55,494 bases of DNA from Ardenticatenales bacterium (lineage in GTDB: Bacteria > Chloroflexota > Anaerolineae > Promineifilales > Promineifilaceae), in assembly GCA_020634575.1 (NCBI GenBank), contig JACKBM010000046.1:1-55494 (forward strand), given 5' to 3'. The stretch's first letter is position 1, and the number at the start of each line of letters is the position of its first letter. The notes under the pieces are model-generated. The model had not been told where the DNA came from. It ran no database searches and saw only the letters and a list, made by a program, of their open reading frames with translations. Of this stretch, positions 33,864 through 42,135 are shown piece by piece. A program made the translations under genes and the position numbers.

Positions 33864-35729
33864 ATGTCTTCTCGCACCTCTCTGCTCCTGCGCTGTCTTT
33901 GCCTGGCTCTGGCGCTGGCGGGGGTGATCGGGTTCCGGCCGCCGGTCGCTGCCCACGCCTATCTCCTGCGCTCGGAGCCCGCTGCCAACAGCACGGTGGC
34001 CGAAAGCCCCGCCGAAATCCGCTTATGGTTTACCGAGCCGATCTCACCGGAATTCAGTGGCGCCCAGGTGCTGGATCTGGCCGGCGAGCCGGTCGCGATC
34101 ACCATTCAGACCTCGACCGAAGAAAACAACCTGCTCATCATCCAATTGCCGCAACTGGCTGAGGATGTTTACAGCGTCCTATGGCGGGCCCATTCCACGG
34201 CGGATGGGCATGTGACGCAAGGGCTGGTGGTTTTTGGCGTGGGTACGCAGGTCGACAGCGCCGCCGCACCCTCCCTGACCGAGGCGACGCCCCCCTGGCC
34301 CGAAGTGCTGCTGCGCTGGGGCAATTTTCTGACGCTGATGGCGCTGGTCGGAGCCGTGACCGTTCTCTATTTTGTCATTGATCCAACCCAATACCCGGCC
34401 GATGTCGCGGCCCACGTGCCGGCCATTCAGCGCCGAATCTGGCGCTGGCTCAGTTGGTGTGCCGGGCTGGCCTTCCTAATTGGCTGGCTCTGGTTGGGCT
34501 GGCAGACCCGGATATTGTTGGCCAGCCTACCGCAAGGCACCGGTTGGCTGACTGTCATGAGCCAATGGCTGGGCTCCCGCTTGGGTTGGCTTTGGCTGGC
34601 CCGGCAACTTCTGCTGCTCGTTATGCTGATCGGCCGGTCCCGCTTTCAGACCCTCACCAGCCCGCTGCCAGTTGCCTTGCTCCTGGTGGCGCTGACGGTG
34701 ACCCAATCGCTGGCCAGCCACGCCGCGGCCGCGGCGCCCAACACCGGTTTGGCCCTGGTAGCTGACATCTTCCATATTTTGGCCGGTGGGATCTGGGTGG
34801 GGGGCCTGTTGGCGCTGCTGGTTGGCTATTTCCCACTGCTCCGCCAGCGCGAGGGCTCATTCAAAGCGCTGCTGCTGGCGGGCTGGCAGCCATTTGGCCG
34901 GGTGGCCGTTGTTGGCGTGGTGGTCGTCATTGCCACGGGTTTGTACAGCACCGGCCGCGAGGTGGCCTCGCTGGACGCTCTACTCACGACGTTATACGGG
35001 CAGTCGCTGTTGGCTAAGCTGCTCCTGGTGCTGCTGATGGGTGCGGTTGGGCTGCTCAACTCCTTGCTGCTTCATCCGGAGCGGCGGGCGGCGCTGACGC
35101 GTTGGCTGCACCGGCCGGTGCCGAACTTTCCCCTTCGTCTGCAAAATTTTCCCAAAGTTGCCAGCTTTGAACTGGCAGTTGGTCTGCTTGTCTTACTGGT
35201 TGCTGGACTGCTGACGGCGGCGCCAACGGCGCATGGGCCGGCCTTTGTGCCCCGGGAAGAGATACCAGAGGCCTTAAGCGGGACGAGCGCGGATATCGTG
35301 GTGAACCTGGCCATCAAACCCAACCGGCCGGGCCAGAACATCATCGATTTGCGCGTCGCCAGCAGCCGGCGGCCCGCGCCGGCGCCCATTGCCCGTGTCA
35401 TTGTCCGCTTGCGCTACCTGGACCAGGATTTTGGCATTGCTTCCGTCGATGCTGAAGCGTTGGAGCCGGGTCGCTTCCTGGTCGGCGGCGATGAACTGAA
35501 TGCCCCTGGCAACTGGCAAATTGACGTTGTCACCCGGCGCCAGGGGCTGGAAGACGCTGTTGTCAGCTTCAACTGGATCGTGAGCGATGGGCAGCCCGTC
35601 CGGCCGGTGTTGGTCTCGAATGAACCCTGGGAAGCCAGTCTGACGCTGGTTGCAGCCGTTCTGCTCCTGCTTTTTCTATTCTCTTTGGGCCTGACCCGAT
35701 ACTTTAGCCACCACAGGCGTAGACAATAA
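33864..35729 (+). CDS. CopC-CopD fusion copper transporter (YcnJ-like)
   Basis: A 621-residue protein. The signal peptide (about 1-31, ending VAAHA) precedes an N-terminal CopC domain (about 31-130). Its mature-start histidine (AHAYLLRSEPA) and VLWRAHSTADGHVTQG, with the canonical DGH copper site, are intact. A CopD-type membrane domain of about eight helices follows (about 150-460; AAAAPNTGLALVADIFHILAGGIWVGGL, AKLLLVLLMGAVGLLNSLLL). A C-terminal exported beta domain (about 470-590) and a final membrane helix complete it. Such fusions import or hand over copper across the membrane. It closes the operon that starts at 28832 and probably loads copper into the cupredoxin complex. Confidence 0.92.
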   Translation: MSSRTSLLLRCLCLALALAGVIGFRPPVAAHAYLLRSEPAANSTVAESPAEIRLWFTEPISPEFSGAQVLDLAGEPVAITIQTSTEENNLLIIQLPQLAEDVYSVLWRAHSTADGHVTQGLVVFGVGTQVDSAAAPSLTEATPPWPEVLLRWGNFLTLMALVGAVTVLYFVIDPTQYPADVAAHVPAIQRRIWRWLSWCAGLAFLIGWLWLGWQTRILLASLPQGTGWLTVMSQWLGSRLGWLWLARQLLLLVMLIGRSRFQTLTSPLPVALLLVALTVTQSLASHAAAAAPNTGLALVADIFHILAGGIWVGGLLALLVGYFPLLRQREGSFKALLLAGWQPFGRVAVVGVVVVIATGLYSTGREVASLDALLTTLYGQSLLAKLLLVLLMGAVGLLNSLLLHPERRAALTRWLHRPVPNFPLRLQNFPKVASFELAVGLLVLLVAGLLTAAPTAHGPAFVPREEIPEALSGTSADIVVNLAIKPNRPGQNIIDLRVASSRRPAPAPIARVIVRLRYLDQDFGIASVDAEALEPGRFLVGGDELNAPGNWQIDVVTRRQGLEDAVVSFNWIVSDGQPVRPVLVSNEPWEASLTLVAAVLLLLFLFSLGLTRYFSHHRRRQ

Positions 35730-35846
35730 GGCCACGACTCTGGATTCTTACCATCCTGTCATTCCGAGAAATACCACGCGGTGGACCGCGTTCGATAAGG
35801 CAAGAAACAGGGATACCGCTAGCACAGGTCGACGGCAGACATGGTG

Positions 35847-35972
35847 TGGATTCCCGCGTTCGCGGGAATGACGTCGAAATGTAGGTGTTTCTCAAAATTG
35901 TATAGAGTTTTGCACCTTTTTCTTGCGTCGTCATTCCTGCCCCTACAGGGGTTAACTCCCGCAGGAATCCAG
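35847..35972. repeat. REP-like repeats, same family as at 11753
   Basis: A 30-bp unit at 35847-35876 (TGGATTCCCGCGTTCGCGGG...) matches the right arm at 11841-11870 with few changes. An inverted relative with an insertion lies at about 35928-35972 (CGTCGTCATTCCTGC ... GCAGGAATCCA). A further fragment (CTGTCATTCCGAGAA) is near 35756. Positions 35730-36027 hold no supportable gene. Confidence 0.7.
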
Positions 35973-36027
35973 TGTGTTTATCAAATCGAACGCCAAGGAA
36001 TTTCACTCCGAATGCGGCCCGCTTCTT

Positions 36028-36388
36028 ATAGAGAAACTGTTTGAACTTGGCACAAATGCGGACATGGGCCAGAAAGCAGCGTGGTTGGGCGCACGGCAAC
36101 CCTTGGTCCGACGTCATCTCGAGCCTCGTTTGTCGGGGAAGGTGTCCAACTGGAGAGGGCGAGAGATCCCGATTGGGGCCATCAGTGGCACCGGCCGGTC
36201 GCTGACAGCAGCCCAGGGAGCGTACGGGCTAACCAGCGCTCAGCAGGCGCGGGCCAGGGCAGTGGCTCGGGGTCTCTCGCTCCGTCAAGTGAGGCGAATC
36301 AGCCGGGTGCGGTTCGCTCGAGATGACGTCCTTGGCTATGTTCCTGGCCCATATCCGCATATGTGCCAGGTTCAAACAGTTTCTCTAT
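36028..36388. mobile_element. 361-bp fold-back (MITE-like) element
   Basis: Terminal inverted repeats of about 45 bp (36028-36072 and 36344-36388) differ at only three positions and begin GAGAAACTGTTTGAAC. The outermost GAGAAAC is flanked on both sides by TA, as expected for an IS630/Tc1-mariner-type insertion. Inside, two inverted REP-like units (GACGTCATCTCGAGC at about 36109 and its complement at about 36316; GCGAGAGA at about 36160 and its complement at about 36270) make most of the element self-complementary. No transposase is encoded, so it would be non-autonomous. The open frame crossing it is an artefact of the repeat. Confidence 0.7.
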
Positions 36389-36400
36389 TAGCAGCCGTGG

Positions 36401-37663
36401 TCACGGTAAACCTGCTGGCGGCAGGCTGGCTGGTTCCACTTTGAGCAAGCCAAGGTAATGGGCGCTGATCCAGAGATTGCTGTCCCGGTCTAGCGCCAGG
36501 CCGGCGGCAAAGACAGAGAGTTCCCAATCTTCAGGGTAGGCATAGATGATTGCCTGCCCATCCTGATAAAAGGCCAGCCCGGCTGTGGTAATCATCCAGG
36601 CGCTGCCATCCCTGGCCGGGGCAATCGCCCCAACGGCAATCGGATCACCGCCACTGCTACCCAAATCATAATGGGTCCAGCGCTGGCCATCGTATTGGAT
36701 GAAGCCGGCTTCAGTACCTGCCCAGATTGTGTTATCCGCAGCGACCGCCAGTGAAAGCAGGTCCGCAAACGTCTCCCAGGGGTAATCTTCCATCAACCAC
36801 CATTCATTGTTCCGATAGGTAATAATCATATCGTCGATGGTCAGGAGCAGGTTGCCCTCCGGCCCGGTCGCAATCGCCTGTACCCACTTGTCACTGAAAG
36901 GCCAGGCGATGATATTAAACTTCGTCTGGCTGGCGGCCTCAAACGATTTGCCATGCCAGAGCGAGACGCCATCCTGATACTGGATGACGCCGTGGCCGTT
37001 TACCTGGGCGATATCAGCCTGGGTGATCCAGATGGCGCCGTCGGCTGTGGTCGCAATCGCGGTGCTGCACCAGGCCATGAGTGGGTGTTCCGGGTCCTGA
37101 TTCAGGCTATCGATAATGGGTTCCCTGCCTTCGCTCGTGAAGCGGTGGATGCCGGCACAGCCGGTGCCGAGCACATCCCCTTCGGGCGATTGGGCGAAGG
37201 CAACCAGAGGCATTTCGATGGCGAAATCATCGTAGCGACGCCAGCTTTGGCCATCGAAGCTGAAGGCGCCCAGGTCATCGCCGATCCAGATATCACCGGC
37301 CGGTGTGGCAAAAACAGCCATAACATAGCCAGCTTGCCGGCCAGCCTCCGTTGTGTCCACCGGCAGCAATGCCGTGTCGGGCAACTGAACGGTAGTGGTC
37401 AACACCTGCACCCATTGCGGTGGCGGGGCGTTGGGGTCAGCATAGAACTCAGGCGCCGGCGGCGCCTCGGCCGCCATTTCAGCCATCACCGTGCTCACGA
37501 TGTCAAATTCGGAGAGAGCGGTCGGCGACGGTATGGGGGTAGCCGTGGCTGGCATGAGGGTAGGTAGCGGCGTGATCTCGGCGCCGGTTTCGGCCGGACC
37601 AGAGCAGGCGGGCAGCCAGAGCAGCGTCGCCAGAAGTAACACTAGGCGGAACCGGTTATTCAT
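36401..37663 (-). CDS. Lipoprotein with beta-propeller (two-component-regulator-propeller-type) repeats
   Basis: A 420-residue predicted lipoprotein (lipobox LPAC, Cys20) with a Thr/Pro linker (about 25-55). At least five propeller blades carry the xIWxGTxxGxxxxDGxxW signature: GDIWIGDDLGAFSFDGQSW, GAIWITQ, NTIWAGTEAGFIQYDGQRW, GSAWMITTAGLAFYQDGQ and SNLWISAHYLGLLKVE. Such propellers form sensing or binding domains in hybrid regulators; here only the exported propeller is present. The ATG at 37663 follows GGGAG. The stop codon lies just outside the fold-back element (13 bp). Ligand unknown; a separate kinase could partner with it but none is adjacent. Confidence 0.82.
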   Translation of the reverse strand: MNNRFRLVLLLATLLWLPACSGPAETGAEITPLPTLMPATATPIPSPTALSEFDIVSTVMAEMAAEAPPAPEFYADPNAPPPQWVQVLTTTVQLPDTALLPVDTTEAGRQAGYVMAVFATPAGDIWIGDDLGAFSFDGQSWRRYDDFAIEMPLVAFAQSPEGDVLGTGCAGIHRFTSEGREPIIDSLNQDPEHPLMAWCSTAIATTADGAIWITQADIAQVNGHGVIQYQDGVSLWHGKSFEAASQTKFNIIAWPFSDKWVQAIATGPEGNLLLTIDDMIITYRNNEWWLMEDYPWETFADLLSLAVAADNTIWAGTEAGFIQYDGQRWTHYDLGSSGGDPIAVGAIAPARDGSAWMITTAGLAFYQDGQAIIYAYPEDWELSVFAAGLALDRDSNLWISAHYLGLLKVEPASLPPAGLP

Positions 37664-37819
37664 CAGATTTCTCCCTTGCCCGAACAGCGCTGGCCCAGCA
37701 AAATCAGGGGGCTGCCGGGCGTACATTTGGTAACAATCAGAGCGTATGCTTAAATGAGTCTGTAAGACAGGGAGTGAGGCTTAAGAAAATCAATTGGCGC
37801 TTAAACCGGAGGAGGTTTC

Positions 37820-38584
37820 ATGCCAGAACTGTTTGATTTGACCGGACAAACCGCCGTCGTCACTGGTGGTTCCAAGGGATTGGGGCTGGAGATGGCCTAT
37901 GCGCTGGCGGAGGCGGGCGCCAATATTGTATTGGGCGCTCGTACTGAAGTGGCCGTGAAGGCTGCGGCGGCTGAGCTGGCGGCAGCGACCGGCCGGTCCG
38001 CCCGCGGCCTTGTCCTGGACGTGACCCAGCCCGAATCCTGCGCCGCTTTTGTCGAGGCCACGCTGGCCGAGTTTGGCCGCATCGACATCCTCATCAACAA
38101 TGCCGGCACCAACATTCGCGGGCCCATCACGCAAATTTCGGACGCGGATTGGCGGCAGGTACAGAGCATCAATCTCGATGGCGTCTTTCACATGTGCCGG
38201 GCTGTGGTGCCGGCCATGCAACAACAGGGTTACGGCCGCATCATCAACATCGGCTCCGCCCTCAGCCTGGTCGGGCTGGCCGAGCGGGTCAGTTACACGA
38301 GCACAAAAGGCGCCGTTGTCCAACTCACACGCACCCTGGCCCTGGAACTGGCGCAGAGCGGTATCACCGCCAATTGTATCTGCCCAGGCCCGTTCAAGAC
38401 CGAGATGAACGCGCCCCTCGTCGGCACCGAGACGGGCGACGCCATGATCAGCAAGAACATCCCCATGGGGCGCTGGGGCGACCTGGCCGAAATTCGGCCG
38501 GCGGTCCTTTACCTGGCCAGCCCTTATTCGGGCTATGTGACCGGCTCCACCATCACGGTCGATGGCGGCTGGACTGCCTGGTAA
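37820..38584 (+). CDS. SDR family oxidoreductase (gluconate 5-dehydrogenase / FabG-like)
   Basis: A 254-residue classical SDR. TGGSKGLG at residues 15-22 binds the cofactor, NNAG is near 90-93, and the active site includes S near 142 (IGSALS) with YTSTK near 155-159. The C-terminal YVTGSTITVDGGWTAW is typical of the FabG/gluconate-5-dehydrogenase branch. A strong GGAGGAGG-like site precedes the ATG. It is expected to be a cytosolic NAD(P)-dependent enzyme acting on a sugar acid or 3-oxo compound; the substrate cannot be chosen from sequence. Monocistronic, followed by an inverted repeat. Confidence 0.92.
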   Translation: MPELFDLTGQTAVVTGGSKGLGLEMAYALAEAGANIVLGARTEVAVKAAAAELAAATGRSARGLVLDVTQPESCAAFVEATLAEFGRIDILINNAGTNIRGPITQISDADWRQVQSINLDGVFHMCRAVVPAMQQQGYGRIINIGSALSLVGLAERVSYTSTKGAVVQLTRTLALELAQSGITANCICPGPFKTEMNAPLVGTETGDAMISKNIPMGRWGDLAEIRPAVLYLASPYSGYVTGSTITVDGGWTAW

Positions 38585-38629
38585 ATTCAATTGTCATGAA
38601 TGAATCAAACGGGGAAGATAACGAGGCAA

Positions 38630-38683
38630 CCGCGAATGGCGCGAATCGGCAACCATAGTGGTGCCAATTCGCGTCATTCGCGG
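38630..38683. repeat. Interspersed inverted repeat
   Basis: Two 22-bp arms (38630-38651 and 38662-38683; core CCGCGAATGRCGCGAAT) form an imperfect hairpin with a 10-nt loop between convergent genes. It has the look of a dispersed palindromic element and could also act as a transcript end. Confidence 0.65.
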
Positions 38684-38700
38684 CCTAAAATTCTTTCCGG

Positions 38701-38898
38701 TTAGCCCGGCATCTCGCAGCTCATATCCTGGCCGCAGCAGAGCGGGGATTTGATCTTGCCGTGGCCGTTCGGGCATTCAGAGACCTGGACGGTGCTGCCA
38801 TCATCCCGGGTCAGCACTTTGTTGACCAGGGGGGCGTCACAATGAGCGCAGGTCGCGTTTACCGCCATGCCACAAACGGAACAGGTGTAGGTTGCCAT
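38701..38898 (-). CDS. Small zinc-ribbon protein
   Basis: A 65-residue protein with CSVC (residues 6-9), CAHC (17-20), a CPNGH segment near 43, CC near 54 and a further Cys near 61. The paired CxxC knuckles suggest one zinc ribbon plus a second cysteine cluster near the C-terminus (LCCGQDMSCEM). Related short proteins bind zinc or possibly a redox metal; no function can be assigned. The ATG at 38898 has AGGAG eight bases upstream. The gene stands alone between repeats. Confidence 0.75.
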   Translation of the reverse strand: MATYTCSVCGMAVNATCAHCDAPLVNKVLTRDDGSTVQVSECPNGHGKIKSPLCCGQDMSCEMPG

Positions 38899-39039
38899 GG
38901 AAAAATCTCCTGTGATTATTATTGTTACTGGCGCCACGCACCGGATGATGAAGGCGCCAAAATCCTCATGCCAAAATCTGGGTCCGATGTTACATGAATC
39001 GTGAGCATCCGTCTAACAGCGGGCGACTTAAAGGTCGTG

Positions 39040-39164
39040 ACAGCGCTTAAGCGCTGTGCTGATGGGGGGCGGAAAGTGCCCTGAACGGGCACCAGGGCGA
39101 GAGTCGTCTCACCAGTGCCCGTTTAGGGCACTTCTGCAACCATCAGCACGGCGTTTGAACGCCG
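39040..39164. repeat. Complex palindromic element
   Basis: A perfect 18-bp palindrome (39040-39057, ACAGCGCTTAAGCGCTGT) is followed by paired arms GCTGATGG (39058-39065) / CCATCAGC (39140-39147) and AGTGCCC..GGGCAC / GTGCCC..GGGCACT (39075-39092 and 39115-39132). A palindrome around GCGTTTGAACGC (about 39151-39162) closes it. The whole 125 bp can form a multi-arm structure. It lies between the zinc-ribbon gene and the amidohydrolase stop. Confidence 0.7.
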
Positions 39165-39202
39165 CGGAGTTAGCCCAAATCATTCCCCGGATGACGCCAG
39201 CC

Positions 39203-40366
39203 CTAGACAGCCTGCACGCTAACCCGGCGCGTGGGCGGCGGCGTGTTGCGGCTGCCGGTCAGTTTCACCTGGCCATCAATCAACACAGCGGCGATACCGG
39301 GCGTGTCGCCAATCTTAAGCGCTTCCAGCGCGTCGCCGGCCACAGAGCCAATCGCCGTATCCAGCAGCACCAGGTCAGCTTCCTGACCGGGGGCGATGCG
39401 GCCGCGAGGCAGGTCGTAAATCCGGGCTGTGTTGCCGGTGGCCATGGCCACGGCCTGGGCGGGGCTGATGTCAGAAAAGGCGGTGATCGCCGATATGGTG
39501 CGCAGCATCCCCAGCGGCACCACACCGGTCCCGGAGGGCATGTCGGTGCCGACAATGAGCCGCTCCAGGGTGCCATGCGCGTGAATCATCTGAGCCACCT
39601 TTTGCAGCGCCAGCATGTTGCCGCACTGAATCAGCTCCAGGCCGATGTCGGATTCGGTGATGATGCGCTCAACCTCATCGATGGGGGGCGCCGTCGGGCC
39701 GCCGTTCAGGTGTGAGGCGACATCCGGCCGGACCGTCAGCACGATATCGGCCCCGATCACATTACTGCCAGGGATGGAAACGCCGCCAACATGCATCATA
39801 ACACGCATGTTGTATTTGTGAGCCCAACCGACCATTTGGGCCGCCAGGGGCCAATCGGTTACTTCGCCCAGGCCAATTTCGCCGAGGTGGACGACGCCGG
39901 CCTCGGCCATTTCTTCAAAGTCAGCTTCGGTCAGCTTCGGGTCCAGGATGAGGCCGCCGCCCTGGACTTTGACACCGGCCGGTCGCGCATTGGCAAAGCT
40001 CTGCGCCGCAATAATTGCCAGCGCCTTCAGCCCCGCCGCATTTTTCGGCCGGCCCGGGATATGCACCTCGCCCGCCGAGATCATGCTGGTGACGCCGCCG
40101 TGCAGGCAGCTCTCGATGAAGCCCAGCATGTTCTGCCGCGGCGTAAAATCGCCGATGACCACATGGACATGGGAATCGATCAGCCCGGGCGTCAGGGTAC
40201 AACCATTGGCGTCAATGACCTGGTTGACATCCGCTGCCATCAGCGCCGACTCCCCGCCTAAGGCAGCGATCCGGCCATCCCGAATGAGGACTGCCTCCTC
40301 ATGAACCAGCGGGTTCTGAATATCACCGGTCGCGATTTGGCCGATATTTTTGATTAATAAGGCCAT
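39203..40366 (-). CDS. Amidohydrolase (enamidase-like)
   Basis: A 387-residue metal-dependent amidohydrolase. The N-terminal composite beta domain leads to the HxH metal motif in LIDSHVHV (about residues 63-70). MMHVGG near 193 and GTDMPSGTG near 272 supply further active-site residues. The C-terminal RGRIAPGQEADLVLLD is standard for the superfamily. The arrangement most resembles enamidase of anaerobic nicotinate fermentation, which opens a cyclic enamide ring, but other cyclic amides are possible. The ATG at 40366 has a GGAG site. It is the last gene of a four-gene operon (41988 down to 39203) with a cysteine hydrolase, an AA_synth-family protein and a cupin. Confidence 0.85.
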   Translation of the reverse strand: MALLIKNIGQIATGDIQNPLVHEEAVLIRDGRIAALGGESALMAADVNQVIDANGCTLTPGLIDSHVHVVIGDFTPRQNMLGFIESCLHGGVTSMISAGEVHIPGRPKNAAGLKALAIIAAQSFANARPAGVKVQGGGLILDPKLTEADFEEMAEAGVVHLGEIGLGEVTDWPLAAQMVGWAHKYNMRVMMHVGGVSIPGSNVIGADIVLTVRPDVASHLNGGPTAPPIDEVERIITESDIGLELIQCGNMLALQKVAQMIHAHGTLERLIVGTDMPSGTGVVPLGMLRTISAITAFSDISPAQAVAMATGNTARIYDLPRGRIAPGQEADLVLLDTAIGSVAGDALEALKIGDTPGIAAVLIDGQVKLTGSRNTPPPTRRVSVQAV

Positions 40367-40383
40367 GGTCTCTCCACTTCCTG

Positions 40384-40998
40384 TTAAGCCGTTTCAGCCT
40401 GGCTGGTCATGAGCGGCAATAGCTCCGCCAGAGTCATGACCTGGCCATAATGGGTGTCGATATCGTACAGATGCGACTCCTGTAACTGGGCGCTGGTGGC
40501 GGCGACGCAGTCGGACGGCACGATGACGTCGTAGCCGAGGAAGAAGGCGTCATTGACCGTCGACCGTACGCAGATGTTAGTGACCACGCCAGTAACAATT
40601 ACATGTTTGATATCCCGTTCGCGCAGATGCAGGTCCAGGTCGGTCTGGAAGAAGCCGCTGTAGCGCCGTTTGGGCACGATGATGTCCCGCTCGCCAAAGG
40701 TCAGGTCTGAGACGATGTCTGCGCCCCAGCTATCGGCCAGGCAATGGACAACCCGCTTCTGGAACAGGGTGTCGTCCGGCGGCAGGGTCTGGTTAAGCCA
40801 GAAGACGGGCATGCCGAGTTCCCGGGCCCGCGCATTGAGCGTTTCGATGGGTTCGTATAGGATGTCGCCCCCTTCGAGGACCATCGCGCCACCCGGTTTG
40901 AAAAAATCGTTGAGCATATCCACCACCAGGACCGCGGCCCGTTCCGGGTTAAAAGCAACAGTCTGATGGGTTCGTTTTTCGGAGAAACTGTCTTTCAT
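40384..40998 (-). CDS. Isochorismatase-family cysteine hydrolase
   Basis: A 204-residue hydrolase of the nicotinamidase/isochorismatase/ureidoacrylate-hydrolase superfamily. The catalytic triad is intact: D27 in VVDMLNDF, K110 in VPKRRYSGFF and C143 in TNICVRST. A cis-peptide-type VVT segment precedes the Cys. It should cleave an amide, releasing ammonia, or a related C-N bond. AGAGG lies eight bases before the ATG at 40998; an ATG six bases earlier sits on the ribosome site. It lies between the AA_synth gene and the amidohydrolase, so its substrate is probably the ring-opened product of a neighbouring enzyme; that is inference. Confidence 0.9.
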   Translation of the reverse strand: MKDSFSEKRTHQTVAFNPERAAVLVVDMLNDFFKPGGAMVLEGGDILYEPIETLNARARELGMPVFWLNQTLPPDDTLFQKRVVHCLADSWGADIVSDLTFGERDIIVPKRRYSGFFQTDLDLHLRERDIKHVIVTGVVTNICVRSTVNDAFFLGYDVIVPSDCVAATSAQLQESHLYDIDTHYGQVMTLAELLPLMTSQAETA

Positions 40999-41013
40999 GG
41001 GCATACCTCTTTA

Positions 41014-41586
41014 TCAGTTAATGCCGTCTTCGCCCACGGCATCTTCCAGCAATAGGCCACCGACCCGCGCGTGCGGCCGGCCACCATCTGTAACGACGAT
41101 CACAACGACGATCTCGTCGGCCGCCGGCGCGTCAGGGATGCGCACTTCCATAGCATCAAAATGGGAGCGCACTTTCATCGCATCTTTGTAATGCAGAGGC
41201 ACGTCAATCGGCGTGCCTGGGCCGCCCAGCTTCTTGGCGGATGGGATGAGCGCCTTGCCGCCGCTAACCGCCTCGCGCAGGGGCGCGCCGAGGCGGGGGT
41301 GGAGCAGGGCGGCGGCATGTTCCCGCTCGCCGGCCATGCCGACGATGGCGGCCTTGCCGTAACTGTGGGGCGCGTTGCCATCCAGTTCGGCGACGGCCCG
41401 CTGGCCCAACAGTTCACCCAGTTCGGCGCCAATCGCCATCAATGGGGTGAGATCAGCCTCATAGCGGCCGGCAAACGGATTTTGAATGACGGCAGCGGCC
41501 GCTACTCGTTTCAGCGGGGTGGCGAGCGCCTGGCCCCCTTCGCTAAAGGTCTCTTCCTTGAATACGTATACGCGTTTGAGTTCCAT
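41014..41586 (-). CDS. AA_synth family protein (PF06684-type)
   Basis: A 190-residue protein resembling the 'amino acid synthesis' family. Typical stretches are KRVAAAAVIQNPFAGRYEADL near residues 26-46, SYGKAAIVGMAGEREHAAALLHP near 95-117, GGPGTPIDVPLHYKDAMKVRSHFD near 140 and a C-terminal TDGGRPHARVGGL. The family name is historical; members have a small alpha/beta fold related to ring-hydrolysing enzymes and often neighbour amidohydrolases. No biochemical role is established from sequence. It is the second gene of the operon, 15 bp upstream of the cysteine hydrolase, and the start at 41586 follows a GGGAGG site. Confidence 0.85.
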   Translation of the reverse strand: MELKRVYVFKEETFSEGGQALATPLKRVAAAAVIQNPFAGRYEADLTPLMAIGAELGELLGQRAVAELDGNAPHSYGKAAIVGMAGEREHAAALLHPRLGAPLREAVSGGKALIPSAKKLGGPGTPIDVPLHYKDAMKVRSHFDAMEVRIPDAPAADEIVVVIVVTDGGRPHARVGGLLLEDAVGEDGIN

Positions 41587-41622
41587 GTTGCCTCCCGGAG
41601 CTTAGGGGTCGTCGAGACCGGT

Positions 41623-41988
41623 TCAGCTGAACGGGTTTTCGTTTGACCAGTCAGGGGAGCCGATGTTGGTCAGGCTGAGGTGGCTCATGTCGTGCCCCTC
41701 GGCAGCGCCATGCCAATGGTTTTCGCCGGCCGCGATATGGATAACATCGCCGGGGCCAACTTCCCAGGCTTCCGTTTCGTCGCCTACCCGACCTTTGCCG
41801 TTGAGGATGTAGAGAATCTGTTCGCCGGGGTGCGTGTGCCAGTTGGTAACGGCGCCATCCTTGAATTCAACCAGGGACAATTTTATACCGCCTGGGGTCT
41901 GTTCTGTTACCAGGGAAGTCAGGGTTGCCTCACCACTAAAGGTTGTACCAATACGGCTTTTACCGGTGCCATCGCGAGTAATCTGCAT
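41623..41988 (-). CDS. Cupin-domain protein
   Basis: A small cupin of about 121 residues. Motif 1 reads WHTHPGEQILYILNGKGRV and motif 2 reads PGDVIHIAAGENHWHGA, both with the His and Glu residues that normally bind a metal. Such single-domain cupins act as isomerases, dioxygenases or ligand sensors. GGAGG lies six bases before the ATG at 41988; an ATG at 41991 is slightly too close. It heads the four-gene amide-catabolism-like operon. A 510-bp gap with a palindrome lies upstream. Confidence 0.88.
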   Translation of the reverse strand: MQITRDGTGKSRIGTTFSGEATLTSLVTEQTPGGIKLSLVEFKDGAVTNWHTHPGEQILYILNGKGRVGDETEAWEVGPGDVIHIAAGENHWHGAAEGHDMSHLSLTNIGSPDWSNENPFS

Positions 41989-42135
41989 CATCTACCTCCA
42001 GGTTGCGTTATTTGGAAAACAGGTTTGCCGGGACATCACATAGACAATCCCTACCCTCAACGTTATCAAGATCCGGCCGGTCACGCCATAACTTCATCTG
42101 CGAGGCCATTTTGCCTCAACCCGCGCCGCCGCTTA

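Noticed and set aside
35974..36444. A 156-codon plus-strand frame between the CopC-CopD and lipoprotein genes
   Set aside because: It lies almost entirely inside the fold-back element and has no ribosome site.
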